Part shown: positions 1-7,922 of the stretch, in pieces | Numbering within the stretch: the first letter of the stretch is position 1 | Layout of the letters: each line of letters starts with the position of its first letter | Origin: Thiotrichaceae bacterium | GTDB taxonomy: Bacteria; Pseudomonadota; Gammaproteobacteria; Beggiatoales; Beggiatoaceae | Direction of reading: 5' to 3' | NCBI GenBank assembly: GCA_011391085.1 | Contig: JAABRD010000015.1 | Span: forward strand, 1 to 64,000 | Length of the DNA stretch: 64,000 nt | Translations under genes and position numbers: made by a program | The notes under the pieces: generated by a model | What the model was told of the DNA's origin: nothing | The model's input: only the letters and a program-made list of their open reading frames with translations | Database searches by the model: none

Positions 1-305
1 ACTGGTGGACTAGAGGCTTCAGCCGGAGGGCACTGGTGGACTAGAGGCTTCAGCCGGAGGGCACTGGTGGACTAGAGGCTTCAGCCGGGGGGGATTCTGC
101 GATTTCAATTTATGTTCTGCACCCTCCGGCTAAAGCCTCTAGTCCACCGTGTTCCCCCGGCTAAAGCCTCTAGTCCACCGTGTTCCCCCGGCTAAAGCCT
201 CTAGTCCACCGTGTTCCACCGGCTAAAGCCTCTAGTCCACCGCGTGTTTCCGGCTAAAGCCTCTAGTCCACCGCGTGTTTCCGGCTAAAGCCTCTAGTCC
301 ACCGC
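1..305. repeat. Family A inverted repeat array
   Basis: Tandem copies of GGACTAGAGGCTTCAGCCGG run on the plus strand to about position 90. After a short centre (about 91-120) copies of the reverse complement (CCGGCTAAAGCCTCTAGTCC) follow to about 302. Copies are 25-33 bp apart, joined by short linkers such as GTGTTCC. The two arms could pair into a long cruciform or RNA hairpin. No coding potential is supported. Confidence 0.9.
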
Positions 306-326
306 GGTTTCTGTTGCACACGCGGT

Positions 327-641
327 TCAATCCCGTATCGTCTTACTAAAATCAGGCAGAGTATTAGGTTGATCACGTACCATATAACGGCTTTCACCGT
401 CCCGGCGCGTCACGTTTTCATAGACACCATCGTCCCGTTTGACCAATTTGGTAAAGCCAAGGTCACGTAGTTCCTTGTTGCTTTTCTGAATACTTAAGCC
501 AATGCGAGAGAGGCGTTTACGCACAGGTCCTTTGCATGACGGGCATTGGGTCAAGGGGGCATCGGCAAGGGATTGTTTAATTTCAAAAATCTTCCCTTCA
601 CTACAGGGGTCAGAAATATGTTCGTATTCATATATTGGCAT
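327..641 (-). CDS. FmdB-family zinc-ribbon protein
   Basis: 104 aa. The start MPIYEYE and the segment around residues 25-45 (PLTQCPSCKGPVRKRLS) match the FmdB/CxxC-CxxC-SSSS zinc-ribbon family of small putative regulatory proteins. The second zinc knuckle (C33, C36) is present. The first canonical CxxC after MPIYEY is missing and only C13 remains in that region, so a complete four-cysteine zinc site is doubtful. The C-terminal half is basic and polar. It stands alone, and an M1 element lies 28 bp upstream of its start. Function is unknown; the family is recognised with good confidence. Confidence 0.8.
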   Translation of the reverse strand: MPIYEYEHISDPCSEGKIFEIKQSLADAPLTQCPSCKGPVRKRLSRIGLSIQKSNKELRDLGFTKLVKRDDGVYENVTRRDGESRYMVRDQPNTLPDFSKTIRD

Positions 642-668
642 AGTGTTTAGGATAATGAATAATGAATA

Positions 669-796
669 TAGGACTTACGCAGTCACCCCACCCCAACCCT
701 CCCCCCACGCGGGGAGGGAGTGATTCCCCCCCGTGTACGGGGGGGATAGGGGGGGTATCAACTCAAAGAGTTACAAATACAGTTGTGTAAGTCCTG
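669..796. mobile_element. M1 miniature element with 5-bp target duplication
   Basis: The ends TAGGACTTACGCA and TGTGTAAGTCCTG are inverted. The interior is a G/C-rich palindromic core (runs of C, then CACGCGGGG, GTGTACGGGG and runs of G). The element is flanked by GAATA at 664-668 and 797-801, as expected of a 5-bp target-site duplication. It carries no ORF and is presumably mobilised in trans. Confidence 0.8.
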
Positions 797-816
797 GAAT
801 AATGAATAATATTCTC

Positions 817-886
817 CAGAAGTCCAAAGCTACGTTTTGGACTCCTGCTGAGAATGGCTACGCTACGCTTTGGACTCTTGCTGATA
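817..886. repeat. Family C hairpin overlapping the aroA 3' end
   Basis: GAAGTCCAAAGC...TTTTGGACTCC, followed by a further half copy ending in ACGCTTTGGACTC. The half copy runs into aroA, and its minus strand encodes the last residues (about QQESKA) and the TAG stop. Confidence 0.7.
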
Positions 887-2176
887 AAGATTGATTCCAG
901 CTTGTTGGGCAAGTTGCACAAAATTCGGGAATGAAGTAGCTACATTGGCACAATCTTCAATCATAATCGTGTCGGTGGCACGTAACGCGGCCATAGTAAA
1001 AGCCATCGCGATGCGATGATCGCCGTGACTCTTAACCGTCCCCCCTGCCAGTTGTCCGCCGTGGATTATCATACCATCAGGCGTGGGCTGGGCGTCTATC
1101 CCAACGGCTTGTAAACCATCGGCCATCACTTGGATACGGTCACTTTCTTTGACGCGCAATTCTTCGGCCCCAGTTAACACCGTTTTGCCTTTGGCACAGG
1201 CCGCGGCAATGAAAAGGATAGGAAATTCGTCAATGGCTAAGGGCACTAATTCTCTAGGAATTTCAATGCCATGCAAAGAACTTGATTGTACCAAAATGTC
1301 TGCTACAGGTTCCCCCCCAATGTCGCGTTGATTTTGAAAAGTAATCTTAGCACCCATCAGACGGAGAATGTCAATCACACCGGTGCGAGTGGGATTGATG
1401 CCAACATGTTGTAATAATACTTGGGAATTGTTAGCAATTGTGGCACCCACGATAAAAAACGCCGCAGAGGACAAATCTGCTGGAACATCAATGGTCATGG
1501 CCCGTAATTTGCCCCCGCCTTGCAGACAAACTTGTTGACCTTCTTGTTGAATCGAATACCCAAAGCCCGTCAACATGCGTTCCGTATGGTCACGAGTGGG
1601 CGCGGGTTCTACAACGCAAGTCGTGCCTTTCGCATAGAGACCTGCTAACAACAGACAAGATTTCACCTGGGCACTGGCCACTGGTAACGGGTAGTGTATC
1701 CCCATCAATGGTTGTGTACCAATAATTTTTAGCGGGGGCGTCCCGGCTTCGGTGGTCTGAATACAGGCACCCATCTGGGCCAATGGCGCGGTCACCCGAC
1801 GCATGGGACGGCGTGATAAAGAAGCATCGCCGTGCATTTCGACAGCAAAAGATTGTCCCGCTAACAATCCTGTCAATAATCGTATCGAGGTCCCAGAATT
1901 TCCTAAATATAGAGGCGCCGCCGGCGGTTTCAAGCCCTGTAAGCCCACGCCATGAATAGTCACTTGACCTTGCCGCGGCCCCTCAATCGCAACACCCATG
2001 GCCTGAAATACAGCTAAAGTAGCAAGGGTATCTTCACCTTCTAAAAAACCATGTACTTGGGTGGTGCCCTCCGCAATGGCGCCTAACATGATAGCCCGGT
2101 GCGAAATCGATTTATCCCCTGGTACGCGCAAAGTACCGTGCAGTTGCGGGCTAGGATGAACAGTAAATGAAATCAT
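863..2176 (-). CDS. aroA: 3-phosphoshikimate 1-carboxyvinyltransferase (EPSP synthase)
   Basis: 437 aa from the ATG at 2176; a longer reading to 2221 only adds residues encoded by AT-rich repeat DNA. It catalyses condensation of shikimate-3-phosphate with phosphoenolpyruvate in cytosolic aromatic amino-acid biosynthesis. The N-terminal signature PGDKSISHRA is present. The PEP-binding stretch LGNSGTSIRLL lacks the class I proline (LGNAGTAMRP), so this looks like the class II or B. subtilis-like branch, which is less glyphosate-sensitive in characterised members (family knowledge, not shown here). Downstream signatures DLSSAAFF, ESDRI and HGDHRIAM are intact. The last six residues come from a family C repeat. 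No aro or pro neighbour is present, so it appears monocistronic. Confidence 0.95.
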   Translation of the reverse strand: MISFTVHPSPQLHGTLRVPGDKSISHRAIMLGAIAEGTTQVHGFLEGEDTLATLAVFQAMGVAIEGPRQGQVTIHGVGLQGLKPPAAPLYLGNSGTSIRLLTGLLAGQSFAVEMHGDASLSRRPMRRVTAPLAQMGACIQTTEAGTPPLKIIGTQPLMGIHYPLPVASAQVKSCLLLAGLYAKGTTCVVEPAPTRDHTERMLTGFGYSIQQEGQQVCLQGGGKLRAMTIDVPADLSSAAFFIVGATIANNSQVLLQHVGINPTRTGVIDILRLMGAKITFQNQRDIGGEPVADILVQSSSLHGIEIPRELVPLAIDEFPILFIAAACAKGKTVLTGAEELRVKESDRIQVMADGLQAVGIDAQPTPDGMIIHGGQLAGGTVKSHGDHRIAMAFTMAALRATDTIMIEDCANVATSFPNFVQLAQQAGINLYQQESKA

Positions 2177-2250
2177 AATGGAAAGTAGAGAGTGGATAAT
2201 GGATAATGGATAATATAGCAAATTTCAATTGATTGAAGATCATTCTTAAA

Positions 2251-2283
2251 AGAAACTCAGTTTCTTTAAGAAACTGAGTTTCT
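2251..2283. repeat. Family E hairpin
   Basis: AGAAACTCAGTTTCT is followed by AAGAAACTGAGTTTCT, a near-perfect inverted repeat upstream of aroA. The same unit recurs at 21906, 31953 and 47513. Confidence 0.75.
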
Positions 2284-2293
2284 CGCGGACAGT

Positions 2294-2561
2294 TATAGTG
2301 ATATTCCTCTGCTTTTGTACCATTCATTCTTCTCAAGTAGGGTGGATTAAGCGAAGCGTATCCACCATTTGTCAGGAGTTTGGTGGATACGCTTTGCTTA
2401 ATCCACCCTACGAGGATGGTATAGTAAGATTCCTTCAGTTTTGTACCAAAAGTTCGAGGGATAACACCCCTCGAAGGTGTGTTATCCCTTGGTCAGCCAA
2501 AATTCTTGAAAGACAAATTTGAAGGAATATTACTATATCAATTGGTAGGAATATCACTATA
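2294..2561. mobile_element. Nested M2 elements with an M4 palindrome inside
   Basis: An outer pair of M2 ends (TATAGTGATATTCC at 2294 and GGAATATCACTATA ending at 2561) encloses an M4 palindrome (2337-2412) and a complete inner M2 (2420-2537, TATAGTAAGATTCC to GGAATATTACTATA). The inner core is the palindrome GATAACACCCCTCGAAGGTG. The stack occupies the region immediately upstream of the secretion ATPase gene. Confidence 0.7.
2337..2412. repeat. M4 palindrome
   Basis: About 33-bp arms GTAGGGTGGATTAAGCG...TATCCACC and the complement, with a short loop (ATTTGTCAGGAGTTT). Similar elements lie at 19775-19849 and 35884-35960. Confidence 0.8.
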
Positions 2562-2639
2562 TCCTTGGAGTCCAAAACATGTTTTGGATTCCGACCTGTT
2601 TTGAACGCCGCCGCCATCTCCTCCGCATCCATAAAAAAT

Positions 2640-4349
2640 ATGACAACCGCACTTGATAAACCCAACCGTCGTATTGGTGAATTGTTAATAGAACAACGTG
2701 TGATTAGCAATGACCAGTTAAAAATTGCCTTGATGGAACAGCAAAAAACGCAAGAATCACTGAATAAAGTCCTAGTGAATTTAGGCTTTGTTTCCGAATC
2801 CGTCATGCGTGACCTCCTGGGGCAAACCCTTGGACAAACCAGTATCGATTTATCTAATGTCGTGGTGGACCATGAAGTGATTCGCCTAGTGCCTAAAAAT
2901 TTAGCCTATCGTCACTCCCTAGTCCCAGTCAGTTTTAACAAACCTTCTCAAACCTTGACTGTGGCTATGGCCGATGTTTTCAACGTGTTGGCGATAGACC
3001 AATTGGTGGCGACGATAGGTGGAAATATTAAAGTGGAGATACAGTTAGCCGGGGAAGCGGAAATTATCAATGCACTGGATAATCTGTATGGTTTCAACTT
3101 GTCTATCGATGGCATTTTAACTGAGATTGAGACCGGTAAAATTGATTATCAAAGTTTTCTAGCCAACCGTGACGAGTATAGTCAACCGTTTGTCCGCCTC
3201 ATTGATGCACTCTTGTCCGATGCGGTGAAACATGGGGCTTCTGATATTCATTTTGAACCTGAGAAAGGATTTTTACGCATTCGGTACCGAATTGATGGAG
3301 TGTTGCAACAAATTCGTAGCTTGCATAAAAACTATTGGCCCGCTATGGCGGTTCGTCTCAAAGTCATGGCCAATCTCAATATTGCCGATACTCGTATTCC
3401 TCAAGATGGGCGAATTACTTTGACCTTGGCAGGCCGGCCGATTGATTTTCGAGTGTCGGTACAACCCACAGTGTTTGGAGAAAACATTGTCTTGCGTATT
3501 TTAGATAGTCAAAAAGGAATCATGTCGCTGGACCAATTGGGGTTGACAGATGACAATTTGAATGCCCTACGCCTGATGATAGCACGACCTGAAGGCGTGA
3601 TTTTACTGACTGGACCCACTGGTAGCGGGAAGACTACAACCTTGTATTCGATTCTGCGTCATTTGAACACGGAAGAGGTCAATATTATGACGTTGGAAGA
3701 CCCGGTAGAATATGTGCTAGGTCAAGTGCGGCAAACGGCGGTAAATGAAGCCGTGAAATTAGATTTTGCCAATGGGGTTCGTTCCATGATGCGCCAGGAC
3801 CCCGATATTATTCTAGTCGGTGAAATACGCGATGAAGACACAGCCGAAATGGCGTTTCGGGCCGCCATGACAGGGCATCAAGTGTATTCCACCTTACATA
3901 CCAATTCCGCCATTGGCGCGTTTCCGCGGTTATCAGACATTGGAATTTTGCCAGACTTATTAGCCGAAAACATCATTGGAGTGGTGGGTCAACGGCTAGT
4001 GCGAAAACTCTGTTCTGCTTGTAAACAAGCCTATTCTCCCGATTCGTTGCGACGTCGATTATTGAACTTAGAACCCGAACAACGGATCACTTTATATAAT
4101 CATCAGGGTTGTGACCGCTGTGAACAACGCGGTTACAAAGGTCGGTTTGCCTTGATGGAAGTGTTGAGATTAGATGAATCTTTACAAGATTTAATTGCGC
4201 ATAAAGCGACGACTTATGACATTAAACAACATGCCCAACGTCAAGGGTTTCGTACCCTGGCTTCCGATGGAATCCGACGAGTATTGGAAGGCAGTACCAG
4301 TTTAGAAGAGGTCACGCGGGAAGTGGATTTGACGAGTCGGTTAAGTTAA
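2640..4349 (+). CDS. GspE/PilB-type secretion or pilus-assembly ATPase
   Basis: 569 aa. It is a cytoplasmic AAA-like ATPase that would power pilus extension or type II secretion. An N-terminal MshEN-like domain (about residues 10-150) precedes the T2SSE domain. Walker A GPTGSGKTTT is near residue 330, the Asp box MTLEDPVEY follows, Walker B is DIILVGEIRD, and the His box contains MTGHQVYSTLHT. A tetracysteine zinc motif (CSAC...CDRC) near residues 460-500 is typical of GspE/PilB. The ATG at 2640 fits family N-termini, but no clear Shine-Dalgarno sequence is visible and the upstream DNA is entirely repeats. No other pilus or secretion gene is nearby, so PilB and GspE cannot be separated by context. 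It could also be a PulE-like orphan ATPase. Confidence 0.9.
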   Translation: MTTALDKPNRRIGELLIEQRVISNDQLKIALMEQQKTQESLNKVLVNLGFVSESVMRDLLGQTLGQTSIDLSNVVVDHEVIRLVPKNLAYRHSLVPVSFNKPSQTLTVAMADVFNVLAIDQLVATIGGNIKVEIQLAGEAEIINALDNLYGFNLSIDGILTEIETGKIDYQSFLANRDEYSQPFVRLIDALLSDAVKHGASDIHFEPEKGFLRIRYRIDGVLQQIRSLHKNYWPAMAVRLKVMANLNIADTRIPQDGRITLTLAGRPIDFRVSVQPTVFGENIVLRILDSQKGIMSLDQLGLTDDNLNALRLMIARPEGVILLTGPTGSGKTTTLYSILRHLNTEEVNIMTLEDPVEYVLGQVRQTAVNEAVKLDFANGVRSMMRQDPDIILVGEIRDEDTAEMAFRAAMTGHQVYSTLHTNSAIGAFPRLSDIGILPDLLAENIIGVVGQRLVRKLCSACKQAYSPDSLRRRLLNLEPEQRITLYNHQGCDRCEQRGYKGRFALMEVLRLDESLQDLIAHKATTYDIKQHAQRQGFRTLASDGIRRVLEGSTSLEEVTREVDLTSRLS

Positions 4350-4371
4350 ATAGTGCCATGACGAGAATTTT

Positions 4372-4688
4372 GGGTATGTTGGAGTACGGAATTCATTCCG
4401 AATGGAATTTGGAGTACGGAATTCATTCCGTTTCAATGGGCGGAATCAATTCCGTACTCCAAGGGCTGGGTATGTTGGAGTACGGAATTCATTCCGAATG
4501 GAATTTGGAGTACGGAATTCATTCCGAATGGAATTTGGAGTACGGAATTCATTCCGTTTCAATGGGCGGAATCAATTCCGTACTCCAAGGGCTGGGTATG
4601 TTGGAGTACGGAATTCATTCCGAATGGAATTTGGAGTACGGAATTCATTCCGTTTCAATGGGCGGAATCAATTCCGTACTCCAAGGGC
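4372..4688. repeat. Family B tandem/inverted repeat array
   Basis: Three copies of a higher-order unit start at 4372, 4468 and 4594, each beginning GGGTATGTTGGAGTACGG. Each contains direct copies of GGAGTACGGAATTCATTCCG and ends with an inverted copy CGGAATCAATTCCGTACTCC. The middle copy carries one extra 30-bp subunit. Open frames across it merely translate the repeat. Confidence 0.9.
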
Positions 4689-4706
4689 AGACTATGACGA
4701 CCGCTA

Positions 4707-5768
4707 TTAATTCACCTTCTGCGCCAACTCACCCTTCTTATAGCGTTTCCCCATATCTTCCAAAGAAATGGGCTTCATCTTAGAAGCCGTGCCAGCGCAA
4801 CCAAACGCCTCATAACGGGCCTTACAAATGCCCATCATAGCCTTCGTGGTCTCCTTGAGATATTTACGGGGGTCAAATTCAGCGCGATGTTCACTGAGGA
4901 ATTTGCGAATGGCACCGGTGGAAGCCATCCGTAAATCAGTGTCAATGTTGATTTTGCGCACCCCATTCTTGATGCCTTGGACGATTTCTTCCACCGGCAC
5001 ACCGTAAGTTTGACCCATGTCACCGCCATAGCTGTTGATGATTTTCAACCAATCTTGTGGCACCGAAGAAGAACCGTGCATGACGAGGTGAGTATTGGGA
5101 ATGCGGGTGTGAATTTCTTTAACACGATTGATAGCCAAAATTTCGCCTGTGGGAGGACGAGTGAATTTATAAGCACCATGACTGGTCCCAATGGCAATCG
5201 CCAACGCATCCACGCCCGTCTTCTTGACAAAATCCGCGGCTTGTTCAGGATCCGTCAACAATTGATCATGGGACAATTTGCCAGCGGCGCCGGACCCATC
5301 TTCCTCGCCTGCCATACCACTTTCCAAAGACCCTAAGCAACCCAGTTCACCTTCGACGGAAACGCCGCAGGAGTGGGCCATGTCAACAACTTGTTTGGTG
5401 ACATCGACATTATATTCATAACTGGAAGGCGTTTTCATATCCGCCATGAGAGAACCGTCCATCATCACGGAAGTGAAACCGCTTTGAATCGAACGCATAC
5501 ACACGGCGGGTTCAGAACCGTGGTCTTGGTGCATGGCAATGGGAATGCTGGGATACATTTCCACGGCGGCCCACATCAGATGCCGTAAAAACGGTTCACC
5601 CGCGTAAGAACGTGCGCCTGCCGAGGCTTGAATAATGACAGGACTATCTGTGGCACTAGCGGCCTGCATGATAGCATGAATTTGTTCCATGTTATTGACA
5701 TTGAAAGCCGGCAACCCGTAATTGTTTTCCGCGGCATGGTCAAGTAATTGGCGCAATGAAATAAGCAT
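4707..5768 (-). CDS. fba: Class II fructose-bisphosphate aldolase (Calvin-cycle type)
   Basis: 353 aa from the ATG at 5768, which has a strong SD (AAGAGGAG) about 10 nt upstream; the longer reading to 5852 is rejected. It is a zinc-dependent aldolase interconverting fructose-1,6-bisphosphate with DHAP and G3P, and acts on sedoheptulose bisphosphate in autotrophs. Metal and substrate motifs visible are AMHQDHG (zinc His), [32 protein letters not shown] and the phosphate-binding KINIDTDLR. Length and sequence fit the CbbA-like Calvin-cycle subtype seen in thiobacilli. It stands alone; the prk gene 9 kb away belongs to the same pathway. Confidence is high for the enzyme, moderate for the autotrophic subtype. 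Confidence 0.95.
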   Translation of the reverse strand: MLISLRQLLDHAAENNYGLPAFNVNNMEQIHAIMQAASATDSPVIIQASAGARSYAGEPFLRHLMWAAVEMYPSIPIAMHQDHGSEPAVCMRSIQSGFTSVMMDGSLMADMKTPSSYEYNVDVTKQVVDMAHSCGVSVEGELGCLGSLESGMAGEEDGSGAAGKLSHDQLLTDPEQAADFVKKTGVDALAIAIGTSHGAYKFTRPPTGEILAINRVKEIHTRIPNTHLVMHGSSSVPQDWLKIINSYGGDMGQTYGVPVEEIVQGIKNGVRKINIDTDLRMASTGAIRKFLSEHRAEFDPRKYLKETTKAMMGICKARYEAFGCAGTASKMKPISLEDMGKRYKKGELAQKVN

Positions 5769-5990
5769 ATTTGTGTTTCTCCTCTTAAAACAAAGGTTTA
5801 GGTGGTGGTTAACGTTTAGACGATGATACCCTAATAGGGTGCAGAATGTCAATACTACAGGATTTTGAAAGAGTTGACAAGTTTTTTTAAAGTTGTCAAT
5901 TCTTTAGGTTAAAAAATTATTTATGATGGGATTTGTTAAATTGGTGGAATTTTTATTCTCTGGTTTAGGGGTGAAAATGGAGGGGCATTT

Positions 5991-6023
5991 AAACCTGACA
6001 GGTCTTTGAGACCTGTCAGGTTT
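5991..6023. terminator. Palindromic hairpin AAACCTGACAGGTC...
   Basis: A perfect inverted repeat, AAACCTGACAGGTC with its complement separated by TTTGA. It lies downstream of the minus-strand protease/caspase gene and could act as a terminator stem. The same stem recurs at 42577-42609, so it is also a dispersed repeat. No T-run is evident. Confidence 0.45.
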
Positions 6024-6048
6024 GGCATCATTACATGGTACCTATTCC

Positions 6049-7527
6049 TCATCTTTCGACTGGTTCGGACGGTGGAGAAATTTCATTACGACAACTATCC
6101 AAAATGACAATGTTCAATTTGCTATTGGCAGATTGCATTTGTTCAACAATGCTGTCCACAGACACCATGTTATCTTCCCATCCTTGGCGGTCGTCAATAG
6201 GAACAAGATAATCTTTCCCCTCAATCTGTCCACCGATTCCACTAAAATAAAACAATCCAACCCCATTTTCAGCCGAAAGACGTTTAACAAATTCTTGGAT
6301 GGCTTCATTCATCTCGAAAAGGTTAGTATCTGTTCGTAGAATTACTTCAAAGCCCTTTTCGTTGAGAACTTTGGCCATGCCTTGTGCATCATTAGTGGGG
6401 TTTTTTAATGGGTAAAAGGGGTATTTAGCATTACCAATCACTAAAGCAAGTTGTTTGACAGAGTTAGATAATGTTTTTGAACAACCCCCAAAACAAAAAC
6501 TCCCACCACTCAGTGAAGCGTTATACCAGGGTACTTGTTGACCATTGGTAGTTCCACTTACTAACCTAGATACTCGCCGAAAAACGTCTTCTATCTTTTG
6601 AGACTTTTGCATTTCCTGCAATAAATATTTTGTGTAAAGTCCATATTTTTCTTCACCTCCGTCAAACGCTAACTTTTCTGGTGCGGTTGAAAACGCCTCT
6701 ATTATTCCTTCTAGTAGATTCTCCTCCGGTTCGGTGGGCGTAACTGGTTTAATTACCGCCGGTTCCGATTTAGGCATAGTTACTTCCTTCAAATCATCAT
6801 ACGCTTTACGCCAGTTAGCTGCCCGCCATTTTTCCATGTGACTCAAAACGATTTCTCCCCCCTTCGCACCCCGCAAAAATTCTCTGATACTCACCGCAGA
6901 CAGGGCATAGGCAAAATCGGTAACACCAGTCACCATTCCAATCACCTCATCGCCTCTTACCAAAGGACCACCAGAATTGCCCTCTTTTATATCACTGTCA
7001 GAAAATAAAATCTCTCGTCCCTTGGGGGAAGAATAAGACAAATCATCATGCGCCCAATCCCCACCACCTAATGGAAATCCAAAAGTGAAGACCGATTCTC
7101 CCGGCTTGAGAACAAAATTGTTGGCCACATAGAGAGGAATTGCCCAAGGCGATGTAGAACCTGTCACGGCCAATAAAGAAATATCCACCTTGTCATCATT
7201 CTCCAACACTTTAGCCTGAAATTCCCTGGGTTCTCCAAAAAATTCGACGTTTGGTGTGGAGTCATTTTTCACAACATGGTAAGCAGTGAGAATATAAACC
7301 GTATCACCATTTACGCCGACGACAAAACCAGTGCCTTGACTACTTTCTTTTGCAGTGATTCTAACCACACTCTTCTTGATTTGTTCAGCATCCCGTGGAC
7401 GTGCTTCTGGAGGAGACGCTGATTTATTTATCTCATTTATCAGAACGTTTCCAGCCTTTTCTAAACTGTTACAACTAACTACCAAAATGCTTAAACAGAT
7501 CAATGCTACAGTGGCGTATTTGTTCAT
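6049..7527 (-). CDS. Lipoprotein: trypsin-like protease fused to a permuted caspase-like domain
   Basis: 492 aa from the ATG at 7527 (SD GAGGAA). Signal peptide with lipobox VVSC (C19) predicts a lipoprotein. Residues about 50-215 form a trypsin-like serine protease with an apparently complete triad: H84 (TAYHVV), D115 (DISLLAV), S186 (GNSGGP). Residues about 270-347 match the C-terminal (p10-like) half of bacterial caspase-family domains: AFSTAPEKLAFDGG, YGLYTKYLLQEM, VFRRV and QQVPWYNASLSG. Residues about 357-492 match the N-terminal (p20-like) half: LALVIGNAKY, PLKNPTNDA, GVGLFYFSG and VILDSCRNE. The halves are therefore in reversed order and the protein ends 13 residues after the catalytic-position C479. 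The catalytic His is replaced by I431 (FSGIGGQ), so caspase activity is unlikely. A degenerate tandem duplication is the main alternative to permutation. Confidence 0.85.
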   Translation of the reverse strand: MNKYATVALICLSILVVSCNSLEKAGNVLINEINKSASPPEARPRDAEQIKKSVVRITAKESSQGTGFVVGVNGDTVYILTAYHVVKNDSTPNVEFFGEPREFQAKVLENDDKVDISLLAVTGSTSPWAIPLYVANNFVLKPGESVFTFGFPLGGGDWAHDDLSYSSPKGREILFSDSDIKEGNSGGPLVRGDEVIGMVTGVTDFAYALSAVSIREFLRGAKGGEIVLSHMEKWRAANWRKAYDDLKEVTMPKSEPAVIKPVTPTEPEENLLEGIIEAFSTAPEKLAFDGGEEKYGLYTKYLLQEMQKSQKIEDVFRRVSRLVSGTTNGQQVPWYNASLSGGSFCFGGCSKTLSNSVKQLALVIGNAKYPFYPLKNPTNDAQGMAKVLNEKGFEVILRTDTNLFEMNEAIQEFVKRLSAENGVGLFYFSGIGGQIEGKDYLVPIDDRQGWEDNMVSVDSIVEQMQSANSKLNIVILDSCRNEISPPSEPVER

Positions 7528-7661
7528 GGTGATTTCCTCTATTGGTTTCAAGTTTCTATTTAAATCTGTGGGATTTTTCACTTATGATTATGATGGATGC
7601 TATGATATTAAACTCTGGCGGAAAAAGCAAGAGGTGAGACTAGAAACGGAAGCCGGTGTGC

Positions 7662-7886
7662 GGGACTGGAGGCTTCAGCCGGGTTAGGCGGGACTGGAGG
7701 CTTCAGCCGGGTTAGGCGGGACTGGAGGCTTCAGCCGGGTTAGGCGGGACTGGAGGCTTCGGCCGGGAAACTTCTATCGTTCCACCCGGCTGAAGCCTCT
7801 AGTCCCGCGCACCGGCTGAAGCCTCTAGTCCCGCGCACCGGCTGAAGCCTCTAGTCCCGCACACCGGCTGAAGCCTCTAGTCCCGT
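7662..7886. repeat. Family A inverted repeat array (GGACTGGAGGCTTCAGCCGG variant)
   Basis: Four plus-orientation copies spaced by GTTAGGCG, then a centre at about 7765-7785, then four complementary copies joined by GCACACCGG-type linkers. It forms a large symmetrical hairpin between the protease/caspase gene and the Rpn pseudogene. Confidence 0.9.
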
Positions 7887-7922
7887 ACCCTGGCTAAGAC
7901 AAATTGAGTTTCACCACCCAAT

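Noticed and set aside
1-305. Possible CRISPR array
   Set aside because: Units are self-complementary about a centre, spacers are short and nearly identical, and no cas gene is present. Same for 7662-7886, 42707-42893 and 59889-60034.
4358-4783. Long open frames with a repeating peptide (EYGIHSEWN and similar)
   Set aside because: They are translations of the family B repeat array, in two frames at once, with no SD and no protein-like composition beyond the repeat.
4977-5588. Histidine-rich plus-strand frames within fba
   Set aside because: Antisense to a well-supported enzyme gene; no independent start or family.
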